From positions 43,811,366-43,875,365 of the forward strand of contig NC_088777.1 of assembly GCF_954871325.1 (NCBI RefSeq): a stretch of 64,000 nt of DNA, written 5' to 3'. Position 1 is the stretch's first letter; each line of letters starts with the position of its first letter. The DNA comes from Gordionus sp. m RMFG-2023. Its lineage: Eukaryota; Nematomorpha; Gordioida; Chordodea; Parachordodidae. A program made the translations under genes and the position numbers. The notes below the pieces were generated by a model. That model saw only the letters and a program-made list of their open reading frames with translations, had not been told where the DNA came from and ran no database searches. Below, piece by piece: positions 11,742 to 24,300 of the stretch.

Positions 11742-13460
11742 ATGGTAAAATTAATTTTCATAGGTTAAATACTAATTTGATTTTTTAGTCCCATAGAAAA
11801 TTCTCAGCGCCAAGACATGGTCATATGGGTTTTGTACCCAAGAAAAGAAGTATACGACATCGTGGTAAAGTAAAGGCATTTCCAAAAGATGATCCATCTA
11901 AGCCAATACATTTAACATCATTTATTGGGTTCAAAGCTGGTATGTCTCATATTGTCAGAGAAGTGGATAAACCTGGATCAAGTTAATCTATAATATTATA
12001 CCTATGTTATATTTATCTTAAAATAATTTAGAGGTGAATAAAAAGGAAGTCGTCGAGGCAGTTACCATAATTGAAGCTCCTCCTATGGCTATATTTGGTA
12101 TTGTAGGCTACATTAATACACCCAAAGGTTTACGTAAGTTCAAGTCGATATTTGCAGAGCATTTGAGTGAAGATTGTAAACGCAGATTTTACAAAAACTG
12201 GTATAGTTATAATTTATTATATATTACATTTTATCATAAGTCGTCTCCGCTTATTTGATATAATGAGACTATAATTATTAATTATAGGTTTAAATGTAAA
12301 AAGAAAGCCTTTTCGAAATATTCTTTAAAATGGCAAGATGAAATTGGAAAGAAAGAAATAGATCAGGATTTGGATAAAATGAAAAAATATTGTTCTACTA
12401 TACGTATATTAGCACACACACAAGTTTTTGTTTATCATTCAATAAATATATTACCACAATCTTATAGATGAAATTATTGCATAAAGGTCAGAAAAAAGCC
12501 CATATATTAGAAATTCAAGTTAATGGAGGAACTGTTCCTGAAAAGGTAGAATGGGCAAAGGAGCATTTAGAAAAACAAATTCCTGTGCAATCAATATTCT
12601 CTCAAGATGAAATGATTGATGTTATTGGTGTGACGAGAGGAAGAGGATTTAAAGGTTATTAAATATTTAAGTATTTATGCATAGATAAAATATAGGTGTA
12701 ACATCAAGATGGCACACAAAAAAATTGCCTAGAAAAACTCATAAAGGTTTAAGGAAAGTAGCTTGTATAGGGTCATGGCATCCAAGTAGAGTTCAATTTA
12801 CTGTTGCTAGAGCTGGACAAAAGGGGTATCATCATAGAACAGAAATAAACAAAAAAATATTTAGGATTGGGCAAGGTAATATATCTATCAAATATTTACC
12901 TATAAATAATATATGAAAAATTAGGCATTCACAAAAAAGATGGCAAAATTATTAAAAATAATGCATCAACTGAGTATGATATAACAGAAAAGTCCATTAC
13001 ACCTATGGTAATATATTTTATGTGATGAATAGATATATGATTATCATGAAATTTAGGCACTGCCTTCCTTCTGATTATTTATATTTAGAATTATAATATA
13101 AAATTTTTATTATAGGGTGGTTTTCCTCACTACGGTGAAGTCAATAATGACTATATAATGCTAAAAGGATGTGTTATGGGTGCCAAAAAAAGAGTTATTA
13201 CTCTAAGAAAAGTATAATTATAAATTTAACTGTAACTAATAATTTGTTATAGTCATTATTAACACAAACTAAACGTGCAGCCCTTGAGAAAATTACCCTT
13301 AAGTTTATTGATACATCTTCTAAATTTGGCCATGGAAGATTCCAAACCCATCAAGATAAAGCCTTATTTATGGTTTATTTAAATAAAATATAGAAATGTC
13401 ATTGAATTTTTTTAGGGGCCATTGAAAAAAGATGTACTGAAAGAAGAAAAGATTAATTAA
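11742..13460 (+). CDS. RPL3: Large ribosomal subunit protein uL3 (RPL3)
   Basis: Cytosolic ribosomal protein of the large subunit, lining the approach to the peptidyl-transferase centre. Ten exons join in frame: 11742-11744, 11789-11981, 12032-12200, 12288-12423, 12468-12654, 12696-12875, 12925-13007, 13116-13211, 13253-13372 and 13416-13460, giving 403 residues, the same length as the human protein. The N-terminus reads [20 protein letters not shown]. Further uL3 signatures are [36 protein letters not shown] and KFGHGRFQT, so the whole family length is present and no break is seen. Exon 1 is only the ATG; the first intron (44 bp) follows the start codon directly, an arrangement known in several ribosomal protein genes. 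Most introns are 41-50 bp; those at 12201, 12876 and 13008 are 87, 49 and 108 bp. All have GT-AG borders. The stop TAA is at 13458-13460. The gene stands alone, with no neighbouring host gene within several kb. Confidence 0.97.
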
Positions 13461-14580
13461 TGAATTTTTGATTATGTTATGTAATTAATAATCATTAAAA
13501 ATTTAATAAAATAATTGTTTCTTGGAAATTTAATTTATGCTATTTTTATGTTTTCCATTTTTTCAAAGCCAAATTTTTACTATTTTAACAACTTTTTTAA
13601 CATCACTGCTTATGAAAAGGATTTTTCAGTTAATTTATTGTCAAAATTTCCATGTCTTATAAAGGATAAATTATTTACCTTAAAAATTGACTTGGTATAA
13701 ATTAAATTAATATGCATTAGAGGTCTGTAAATAACAAAATTTTCAGGTAGCCTGACCTGATGGGAATTTAGTTTCTTGCCAGTCCAAATTTTTATCCACC
13801 CTGCTGGTTTCAATTTTTTTACTAAGTTTGCTTGGCCCACTTTTAATATATTTATTTATAAAATACAAATCCTAAACTGAAGTAAATTAAAAAGATATAC
13901 TTTATGGATTGTCATTTCTATGAAACTTAAAAATTTTTCAGATATACAATTTTTTTTATCTATCCTTCCCCAAATGGATTATCAAAGACACATATTTTTT
14001 ATCAGATTATTATTTTTTTATTAAAAATAAATTATTTAAATAATAATTTTTTAGTATAAATATGAAAAGTAATTTATTTGATTATTCAAAGAATCAAATG
14101 ATAATGCACTATTTGATATGTATTCATTTTTGAATGATCTTCATAGTGGGTTTGACTCTTATCTAGTGTTAAATAGTTTATCAAGTCATACTTGCCTTAA
14201 TTCTATTCGAAGCTCGATAGCTAATTTTTATGACCTAAAGGATTGAATTGTCAACTTAAGCCAAATTATAGTTTTTAAAGGTTAAAAGTATACATCAAAA
14301 TATAATGTGCACAATTTCTGAGCCTCACAGAAAAAACTTTAACATTGAATTACTGCATAGGTGTTTTTATCCAAAAAATTCAAAATATTATGTCTAATGC
14401 TGTCAACCCTCGTTAAATAAATGGTTTGGATTATGTTTCAAAAATTCCTGAACCAGATCTGTGGTCCAGATGGCGTATAATTATCTAGGATGCATAATAC
14501 TTCGTTGGGGGTGGATATTTTTTTAGTAATCCATTAAGTGTTAATATTTTACTAATTTACCATTTTTTTAAAAATTGAAA
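13461..14580. other. Intergenic, no gene; possible MITE end
   Basis: AT-rich sequence downstream of RPL3. At 13719 AGAGGTCTGTAA resembles the end word AGAGACCTGCA of the small palindromic family at 54376-54509. It is followed by GC-richer text (GTAGCCTGACCTGATGGG, GCCAGTCC) like that near 41980. This suggests a decayed repeat at about 13719-13850. No coding sequence is supported. Confidence 0.4.
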
Positions 14581-15060
14581 ATAACATTTTCTATATCATC
14601 ACAATAAGCTAAAACACGATTCTATATTTATTTTAAATTTAGGTCTTTAATAGATGTCACGTAGGAGCGCATAGTTTAGTTTAAATTTAAAAAAAAAAAT
14701 TATTATAATTTTCTAAATCTCCTTAAGCGCTAAACATGATTATATTTTTAACTCAAGAACCTTTTTAATAGGAGTCGCAAATGGATGCTTAGTTTGGTCA
14801 AAATATATGTGGTTTTTCAAAAGATCACTAAGTTATAAAAAATTTAATATTAACATTTTCTGAATCCTTTATTTTAATGAGCTAAATATGATTGTTTATT
14901 TAAAAATAGCGCATTTATCGAGAGCACGTTAGGAGTCGCATGAGCGCGCGTATTTCATGAAAGTATTTTTTTAAAATTTCATAGTTTATTTTAAAGTAAA
15001 AAGTACATTTTCTAAATCATCTCGATAGGCTCACGATTCTATATTAATATTAAATTAACG
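14580..15060. repeat. Four-unit diverged tandem repeat
   Basis: The phrase ACATTTTCTAAATC (or a near match), followed by GCTAAA...ATGATT or CACGATT, recurs at about 14583, 14709, 14853 and 15003. The spacings are roughly 126, 144 and 150 bp. Most intervals also hold TAGGAGTCGCA or TAGGAGCGCAT. The units are well diverged from each other, so the array is old. No reading frame runs through it. Confidence 0.65.
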
Positions 15061-15486
15061 CATTTTCTTTTATTTAGTCTTGCTTTTATCTGACTACTTA
15101 CATTCATTTCTTGGCTAAATCAAACAATTCACACTGCCCTGACGCATGCACGAAAATTTAAAAAAACAAATACTCCGACCTTCAAAATATTACCATGGCC
15201 ATAATCTTGGGAATCTTTGGGGACGAAGCCACCCAAGTAATCAAACGCCCCGGAAAAAAATGCAGACATTGCAGATCCAATTTAGGAGTTTTATCTATGG
15301 CAGAGAATTTCCATAAAGATTTGTCAATCTATCTACCTAACCATCCATTTCTCCCTTGGATGACTTCACACCTTTTTTAAAAAATTTTTTTTTATAGTTA
15401 TTTATAGTTATTTACAGTCATTTTTAGTAACCTTTTTAGCCAATCAAATAATCCATTATAGAACAATAAATATTTATAATATATAT

Positions 15487-17043
15487 AAAATTATGAGAGT
15501 TGTTAAAGTAGCGCGCTAACTTTTTTGGTAGCTAATAGCGGCTACCTGTTTTGTAATTATTTATTTTTTAGCGCGCTACTTTTTTTGAAAGTAGCTAAGT
15601 AGCCGCTACTTTAAAAAAATATAATGAAGGTAAGTGTAAACATGAAAATATAAATATAATATCATAATTAATTATAATTTTTATGATTTATTGTTTAATT
15701 TTGAAATTAAAATATAATTTCAATTTGTAATTTATATTTTCATTTGTATTATAAACCTAAATCACGTGTTAATAATTTAAAACGTCATCGCCTATGGATA
15801 TCCAAATCGTTGAAAGAAATTCAGACAATGATATTAATGAAATGGAAGATACCAGGGAAGAAAATGTTCTTAATAGCTATAATACAAATTTCCCATTCCC
15901 TAGATTTGAAAATTTTTTTAAAAATATATATAACCAAAACTGGTTTCAAATTTATTTGTAATGTAAAAAAAAATATTTCCTCAAATCAATCTAGTAGCTA
16001 TAACCTCAAGAAACACCTAAAGGTAAATTGTCATTTTTACATTCTAATAATATTTATTTTATAAGACTGTTCATGAGTTTTGAGGAAATGGAGAAACATC
16101 TAAATAATTTTGGTATAGGCGATTCTACATCCAAAAAGACTAATTTAATTCAAACCAAATTAATTAATGCAAATGACAATATTTCTCAGAAATTGGCTGA
16201 TAAAGTTATTGTTGATTTTATAATTTATACAGTTCAGCCAATGTCCTTAGTTGATAATCCATCATTTACCATGATGATTAAAAATCTATCCACGTACAAC
16301 AATTTTATGTCGCCAGACACTAATGAATAAAATAGCAGATAACGTTAAAATGATGAAAGATGCTCTAATGGTAGAGTTATCAGAGATATCATATATATGT
16401 ACCACGGAAGATAGTTGAACACATAACAGAAGGTAAAAACTTATTTATATTTATAAATTGATTTGATTAAATATTTTTGAGCTTATTTGGGAATCACAGG
16501 CCATTGGCTAGACCCTAGAACTTTAAAAAGAAGATCTTGGGCATTAGCCCTCAAAATGATAATAGGATGCCAGACATACGATGTACTTGCAAATAAAATT
16601 ATTGATAATCTATCTTATATTAAAAATATGTATGTAAGATTAAATACGCCCTTACCCTCAAGTGCTAGTGTCGAGAGATTATTTAATAAGGCAAAACTTA
16701 TACTTTCTGATCGTCGCCCTAGACTTGGGGATGATAATATTGAAATGATTTATTAAAATGAAACAAATTACCATAAATATTTATTTTTATTACATAAATT
16801 TTTTTATAATCAAAACTAACTATATTTTAATATTTATAAATGTTGATTTTTATATATTTACTAAACAATAACATTATAAAGCAAAAAATAAGTTTGTAAA
16901 TTTTTTTTATAAAAGGTAGCTTAAAAAGTAGCTAAAGCTACTTTTAAAAAATAGTAGCTAATAGCGAGCTACATTTTTTGACAAATAGCGATAGCGGTAG
17001 CGCGCTGCTTTTAAAAGTAGCGTTTAACAATTCTGAAAATTAT
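15487..17043 (+). mobile_element. Internally deleted hAT transposon with perfect 8-bp target duplication
   Basis: The element spans 15495-17035 (1541 bp). Its left end is GAGAGTTGTTAAAGTAGCG and its right end, read on the minus strand, CAGAATTGTTAAACGCTAC. Both ends carry GCGCGCT/AGCGCGC words in subterminal repeats built on GTAGC and GCTAC. The flanks are identical 8-bp repeats AAAATTAT (15487-15494 and 17036-17043), the hAT target-duplication length. Inside are remains of a hAT transposase on the plus strand. At 1.5 kb it is less than half the usual autonomous length, so it is a deletion derivative, but the perfect target duplication argues for a fairly recent insertion. Confidence 0.93.
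15744..16756 (+). pseudogene. hAT transposase remnant (BED finger, linker, C-terminal dimerisation domain)
   Basis: Three plus-strand segments can be recognised. Around 15930-16020 is a BED-finger-like part with FKFICNVKKN followed by NLKKHLK. At 16070-16330 is the linker typical of hAT transposases, including KLADKVIVDFIIYTVQPMSL and NPSFTMMIKNLS. At 16487-16756 are ITGHWLDPRTLKRRSWALAL and then the dimerisation segment LPSSASVERLFNKAKLILSD. Stops and frame changes separate the segments (16330 ends with TAA). The catalytic core between the HTYDVLA-like part and the C-terminal segment is missing; the join is near 16610-16650. The product cannot be an active transposase. Confidence 0.85.
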
Positions 17044-18330
17044 ATACTATCTATTATAAAAAAATTATCAAAATGTCGCGGTATAATTATAAAAATTTTA
17101 ACATTAAATATATATAATAGAAAAAATGTTAATATTAATAATAAAGAACCCTAAATATAAAAAGAGGGTTTGGATTCAGCATATGCATATTTAAGATTTT
17201 CCAATAAGGAGAGAAAAACTATTTGGCGGGGTTTTCCGCCACAAATTTTTTTTGGAGGTCTTTTAGGTCCACTTATTTTCATAGAGGTTTCACATGACTC
17301 AAAATAGTGGTTTAGTTTTATTTAATATCGATCCGACCTTTTGAGTTTCATCCGGTCATTGACCATCTTCATTACGTATCTTTAAATTTTAAGAGGAATT
17401 CAAATCGTAAATTTGTTTCGGTCCCGAGTGAGGTTGTGGCAAATAACCATAATTTTTAATAAAAAAAATTAATTTTTTTGATTAAAATCAAATCTTATAA
17501 TAAAAGAATGATAATTATAAAAAGTATACTCCGAAGGAGGATTATCCTCGAGCCAAAGTTATTTTCAACAAGCATTTAATTTTATTACTAGATATGAATA
17601 AACTATCGTCAAATTCAATAAAATTGAAGAATTTTATTATAAATGTTGATATTTGCCCCATTATCATGAATTTAATTTGAAATGAATTAAATTTTAATAT
17701 TATTAATGCGAAGTATTAATATGAAGCCTCCTAAAAAAAGAGTTAGAATTCCGGTTCAATGAAAAATCTCTGAACACATTTCGCCGGGTTAGTAGAAAAA
17801 TAATGACTTATAAAATTTAATTAAAATAACAGAAATATCATATTTTTTAAATTAAATTTATTTTAGTATTCACCCAAAAAGTAATTTATCAGCATAATTT
17901 GAATAGAATTAGAATAATATAATACAATTTAAAAAAATATTATATTTATATTTTGAAAATTTTATTTAAACGAATTATGTTAATATCTTCTGAAATATCA
18001 TCATTCAAACACGTTGATCTTATAAAATATATTTTAATGATGTGGATGATCGTTCAAAACTAACAAAAAATTTTTTACAAAACGTGCTGGGAAATTTTTT
18101 GATTACGCTAAAATGTTCACAAAAATTTCTATATTGAATATAAAAAAAATAAAATAGTTTACATTTTTAATAAAATGACTATTAATTAGCATTTAGAATA
18201 GCTATTTAGAAAACTACGATGGATTACATTATATCGTTTTATTATATTTTAAATTATAACAATTTATTACATTTAAATAATAAATACAAATTTATTACAT
18301 TTCCTCCAAACATTTTTAAGTTAGATTTCC
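17044..18330. other. No gene recognised
   Basis: AT-rich intergenic sequence. A patch at 17160-17420 is a little richer in G and C, with a small dyad GGCGGGGTTTTCCGCC. Near 17740-17790 a phrase GAATTCCGGTTC...CGCCGGGTTAG has a weak echo at 20930-20980 (GAATTCTGGTTC...ACCGGGTGC). I cannot assign a function. Confidence 0.45.
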
Positions 18331-19990
18331 TCATTAAACGTCTTTGTGAATTTACGGTATCTTGATGAACTATGCAGTATTTGTACCTGCTTCATTTACT
18401 AGCACAACTATTTCTGTAACTTCCTATGAACTTTCACGTCGGAATAATTGAACGCTCTCTTAGCTGATCTGCGTATTTCCGTTATGTTCTTTCAGGAGTT
18501 TCAACAATATAAGAATATAACCCTGCCCTTTCTTTAATCATCCCTTTCTCCAACCTTTGGTGTTCTCAGTGTTTAACTACACAGGTTGTGAAATCTTGAA
18601 TTCTCACCCTTTCGAATGTAAATCATGATTTTGACTTTGTCTTTCATTTGCTTTGTTATACATTTGGTCTTATCTAGTCCAAACCAGTTTTCAATTGTCT
18701 TCCAAACACAATCTAGGCAGAAGATCTCCCTGTAGAGCTATGATCCCCCAATCGATAGATTGTTAAAACCTGTATCAAAGCTTCTTCTGGATCAGAAATT
18801 GACTCTCTTATTGCGTAAAATCATCTTTCAAAGTTCGGATTGTACGCTCAGCTAATCCATTAGTTTTCGGATGATAGGGTGTTGAACGTATATGACATAT
18901 GTTATTTAATTCACAGTACCGACGAAATTCCCCAGATATGAATTGTGGTCAATTGTTTGACATAATGTACTTAGGTATTCCAAACTTAGCAAACCATTTA
19001 TTTAATCGTTTTATCATAGCCTCAGCAGAGGTATTTTGCATTAGATCAACTTCATGCCATTTGGAGTAGGAATCAACACCAATTAGCCAATTTCGTGAAT
19101 CCACTGGTTTAGCAAAATCAATATGGATTCGCTCCCAAGATTCCTTACCTACAGTCCAAGAATACAGAGGTACTTCTTGAATTCCATGTCTATTTTTCTG
19201 GCATCCATAGCATATTTTGATAAAATTTTCTATATCAATATCACATCTGGGCCATCAACAATACAATCTAAAAATAGAGGATGTCCCCGGTGGATCATTC
19301 CTAACACTACATTTTTAATTTATTAGGAATTACCAATCTTCCATAATTCCATTCTATAATGTCACGATAGACAGAAAGCTATTCCCGTCGATTATAGAAA
19401 TTAACAATTTCTTTATCTTCATGACGATCAAAGTTTCGCCAAATTTGCTTAATGTGCATAGCTATTTTTTAATATTAAATCTTGCTTCGAGACTTTTCGT
19501 AGAATATTTTCTGATAATTGCATGTCATCCAAATTAATACTTTGAATCTCCAAAGCATGTTTAGAATCTTGATTCATTTCCATATCTATCGGAAGTCTTG
19601 ATAATGCGTCGGCGATTACATTTTTACTATCAGGTCTGTATTCTATTGTAAAATCATAAGAAGCATCTTCCAGGCCCAACGTGTCAAACGATTATTAGAA
19701 TTTAGGTAGATCGCGTTTCTCCTCAAATGATCGCTCAAAATTTGTGATCATTTCGAAGTAAAAATTTTCTACTATAAATAAATGAATGAAATTTTATAAT
19801 ATCAAATAAAAGTGCTTGAGCTTTTTATCAATCGAAGTGTACTTTTTCGGATTCTAATAAAGTATGTGACGCGTTCCGTCTATTAATTGATGTAACAACA
19901 CAGCCCCTAATCCTGAATCACATGCGTCGCATTCCAAAATTATAGGCAACTGTGCATTATAAGGAATTAACGTTTCCTCGGAAGACAATA
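18330..19990 (-). mobile_element. Ty3/gypsy pol fossil (RNase H and integrase part)
   Basis: On the minus strand the right-hand part (about 19830-19990) resembles the start of the RNase H region (ECDACDSGLGAVL). At 19490-19680 is the RNase H end with the DFTIEYRPDSKNVIADALSR signature. Around 18840-19200 are integrase core words such as IHIDFAKPVDSRNWLIGVDS and STPYHPKTNGLAERTIRTLK, and further left an integrase C-terminal remnant. The order matches Ty3/gypsy pol. No LTR pair could be found and the fragment is broken in many places, so it is an old truncated copy. Confidence 0.85.
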
Positions 19991-21341
19991 ATTTACAAAT
20001 TTGTTTTTTATATTTAATTTTAATTTAGCTTTATTAATTTATTTTACATATATAAAAACATGATTATTGTTAATACAAAACCATAATTAATTAATTTGTT
20101 TAGAATTTAAGCAATATACAATAACGAAATCTATAATATACCACATAAATGAACATCCTATACTTGGGATACTCTTTGAACTGCTCTCGGTGATAAATGC
20201 ATCGACGAAGCCTCTTGTTTCCTAATCAAATGAAATAGAAAATGACTGCTATATTTATGCCTATGTTTCTCATGAAATTCGAAATTATATTATTTTTCCT
20301 CTATATTCATTATGTTTTTTTTTGTTTTTTGTAAATGGTTTCGGTATTAAAGATCTCACTATTGTGTACTGCTTACATTCTTAACATATTTATTAAATTT
20401 TGCTTTTGTATTAATTTTAATATAGTTGTATATATGTTATTTTTATGTATTTTTTAAAATAAATAAAAGTTTAATATTTAAAAAAAAATTCTTCAACCCT
20501 ATAAACCTTAAATTTAAAAAAAGATGTATGGGTTCAGGTTGACAGCTCTGATATTAATAAATATTTTTATATTAACTAGAATTATTTATACTTATAATCG
20601 TAACCAACAAAATATTGAAAACAATACTTATTAAACATGGCAGAAATAAATACATTTAGAGGTTATTTCAAGTATTAAAATAAATTTTTGCTAGGAATTT
20701 ATTGAATAAAAGATAATAATAATATAAGGATTAACACAGCATAAGAAATCATTATAATAATAAAACTTAGTCATTCTTGATAAAGACCTATATGGAAATT
20801 CCAGTAAAATGATGATTATTTTAAAAATTAACTAATATGCATTTAAAATAAACGATGAGTGATTTAAATCGTAATTTTTACTCAAAAAAAAATTGATTTA
20901 AATCAATTTAATTCTGCCAACTCTATAGGAATTCTGGTTCGAAACTGTTAAACATTTCACCTAAAATACCGGGTGCTTTTTATAACAAAATATGGGCCCA
21001 GTCATAAAAACTCAGAAAAATAATATCGAATGATCATTTTATAAATTGAATTGTTAAGAAAAATAATAATTGGTCAGGCATAAAAATGATGGTCAGATTT
21101 AAAAATAGAATCTTCGGAATAATATATGGGATGCTCAGCTCAGACCCAATCATTTTAATGCAGGGCGAAAAATATTGTAGACTGACTAAATATATTTGTG
21201 TCATAGAAAACCTTCACGATTTAATAAAATTACTTAGAATTGTGTATTCTAAATTTTTATTATTAAATCAAATAAAATTAAAGATTTGGATTTTTTTTTT
21301 GAAAAATCGTTTTGAAAAAAAAAACATAATATTTTCTTGTG
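19991..21341. other. Intergenic, upstream region of the myosin gene
   Basis: AT-rich with no recognised gene. Some poly-T/poly-A-rich stretches and short open frames are present. No promoter element can be named with confidence. The myosin start codon follows at 21342. Confidence 0.45.
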
Positions 21342-24300
21342 ATGGTGGATGATGAATCGATCGACATAAACCTATTATTAAACACAGTTGGTATCGATAA
21401 CTTTGTTTTGCTAGAAGATTATAGATCCATAGAAGCGTTTGACGAGAATTTGCATAAGCGTTTTGACAATGATAACATATACACTTACATTGGCCAGATT
21501 TTATTATCCGTTAATCCATTTCGTAAGATACCTGGCATATGCAGGTATTTATCTTTTTTTTTGTTATACTATTTACTTTTTTAAAAAAATTAAATTTTTT
21601 AGGCTGCATTTAATAAATTTAAGCAATCTTTTGATCAATTATTTTTACGAGGGATTTTATATTTGACGGAAGATTTTCTCAAGAGTCTTCCTACAATCTA
21701 TTTTTTATCATTTAACTCCTCCGAGTAATAATAGACCTTTTTTATTTTTTTTAAAACTAATTTTTCCCTTTTTATATAGATGTATTCCTTTAAAAAAAAA
21801 TATTTCATGTTTACATTATGCTTTCTTTAATTTTGTTCAATTTAAAAAATAAATAAAGTAAAAATAAAAATAAAAATTCAACTCATTAAGATTTTATGAA
21901 TGCGATCAGCTTTCCAATCTTGCATCTTCATAACAGTTTAAAGGACACAATACATGCTTTTAAGATCCAAATGAGATAATCATTGTAAGAGAGAACGTAA
22001 CTATATGGCTGGTGGTGTGAAAAAAGAAAACGGCTATAACGCTTATATATAGATTTAATTGTTTCAAAATTTGTCGAAAGATATACTTTTATAGATACTA
22101 TCTACTATGTTCATTAAGTGACGAGGGCTCTGCATTCAAAAATGTTATTGATTAACAATATTTTAGCACTTTTTACTAATCTTTTATTTGGTATTTTCTT
22201 GCTTCGAGACAAAAGTACTTTTTATATAGGATATATTCTTTAAGATTTATTGACATGGATGGAGAGGAGTGGTGGGGTTAGCTTGAATTTCTGGTTTTGA
22301 TCAATATTGAGAGGTGTTATAACTGGTGACATGAGACGCATTGAAGGTGGGATTAGGAGGAAGGTTGGACGGAGTGACAGTGGAGCTTGATTGGAGCTCA
22401 GGGTTTTGATCAAACATCACGACATAATTCTTAACGAGGACGATGGAAGTGCATGTCATTGGCTCTGGTAATAACCAACACAATCTAGTTTTTGTTAAGA
22501 TGGATATTAAACCAGTAGTAAATATACTCATAAGTAATCGAGCGAGGAAAAGGTAGTTTATTCAAATATGCCTTTTAACTAATTTGACACTATTAACTGA
22601 TTGCCTGTTCTATGTTCAAAGCTTAGACTTATAGGAACATGGTTTAGCAAGTAGAGGACCTAGTTTTCTTAAATTTTTTATAATGATGAGGCTATCTTAT
22701 GATAATTATAATGTTATAAAACAAAATTAAAATTTTGCCGCTAGAAATTAAAATACCTGCTTAATAACTATCCGGTCTACTCTATTTTGGAAAACACATT
22801 AAAACCTTGATTGTTATTTTTTAGATATTGTCTTGCATTAAAAATATTTTGGTAAAAAAATGTTTTGACTTTGAAATTCCTGTATTTAATGATTTGAAAT
22901 AAATTTTATTTTAGAGCCTCATTAATATTTTATTTTAAAATGTAATGATATATTTATTAAATATGTTCTCTAAATTTTTATCGGCATAAAAAAATTAGAG
23001 AAAATCAAAATCAAAAAACAAATTTTAAAATCATTTTTGTATGATTTAGTATTTCACAGGTTTTTATGTATATTATCTCATAAAAAAATTTCGAATTATA
23101 TTTATATTTAAAATTATTCTTAATTTGATTTTATCTATACACAGCAAGAAGATGATGATGAAATACAAAACAACAAACTTGTTGGAGCTACCACCACATA
23201 TCTTTGCTTTATCTCAAAATGCTTATGTGTCTTTGTTAAACGAAAGTAATAGGCAAAGTGTTCTTATTTCTGGCGAATCTGGTGCTGGTAAAACGGAATG
23301 CTTGAAGCAGATACTTTTGTATATATCATCAACAAGTCACCAAACAACCAATATTGATAGAATAAGGGTTTAAAAATTTTTTTATTTTTTTTATAATTAA
23401 GATATATTATAATAAAATAAAAACAAGTTTAACAAGTGGAAGGAAACTTTAAATATAAAATTAAAGGTTATTTGCTCAAATTTCATCTTTAAAAATAAGA
23501 TACGAGAAATAAATAATTTTAATTATTTGTTTTTAACATCTTTAAAAATCGAAAATAATATTATTAATATCTTAGTCAATTATTCTTTGGAAATCCTTAT
23601 ACAAAACACCTAAAATATACAAATAATAGATACGACTATATAGGGGAAACAGGAAATAAGTAACCATGTTTTTGCTCCAAACATTAATATATAAAATAAA
23701 TGGCGAAGGTTAGGTTTTTAGATTATTTTGAGTGAGTATTTTTTTGACCAATCAACATATGCAGGGTGTTGATGACGAGCCATATACCCCGATTTGACTT
23801 ATAAAATTATTTACAAAATTTCCTTAATTACTTATAAAATCCAAAATTTAAAAGACTTCTGCTAGTCGAATAATAATTGGCTGAACCGGATTGAAAATTG
23901 ACACATCTGCAGCAGGTCAGGTCTCATAATATACAAAAAAATACATTTTAAAAATTTGGCAAAAAAAATAATTATATACGTTGCATAATTTATATTCTTT
24001 TCGTTATGTTGGCATTAGACATATTTTTTCCATTCTGAGTCAGGGCATTCCCTATCCAAATACACATAAGGAAGACCCAATGAGATTATTTATGTCAAGT
24101 TGATTTGTTGATTTTTATTGTGTGGGACTGAATTTTGTGACTTCTATTGTATTCCTATGTCTAATATTATATATAGAATGATAAGTTTCTTTACACGTGT
24201 TAAATTTCGATGCATCCTGAATCTTCACGATTGAATTTTGTCACTTCCATCTTATTTGAATTCTTTATGTCTAATGTTATATAAGGAGTGATTATAGTTA

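Noticed and set aside
22301-22531. Minus-strand open frame with a Pro/Ser/Thr-rich end in myosin intron 1
   Set aside because: No family match and no neighbouring coding exons. The GC-richer patch alone does not support a gene.
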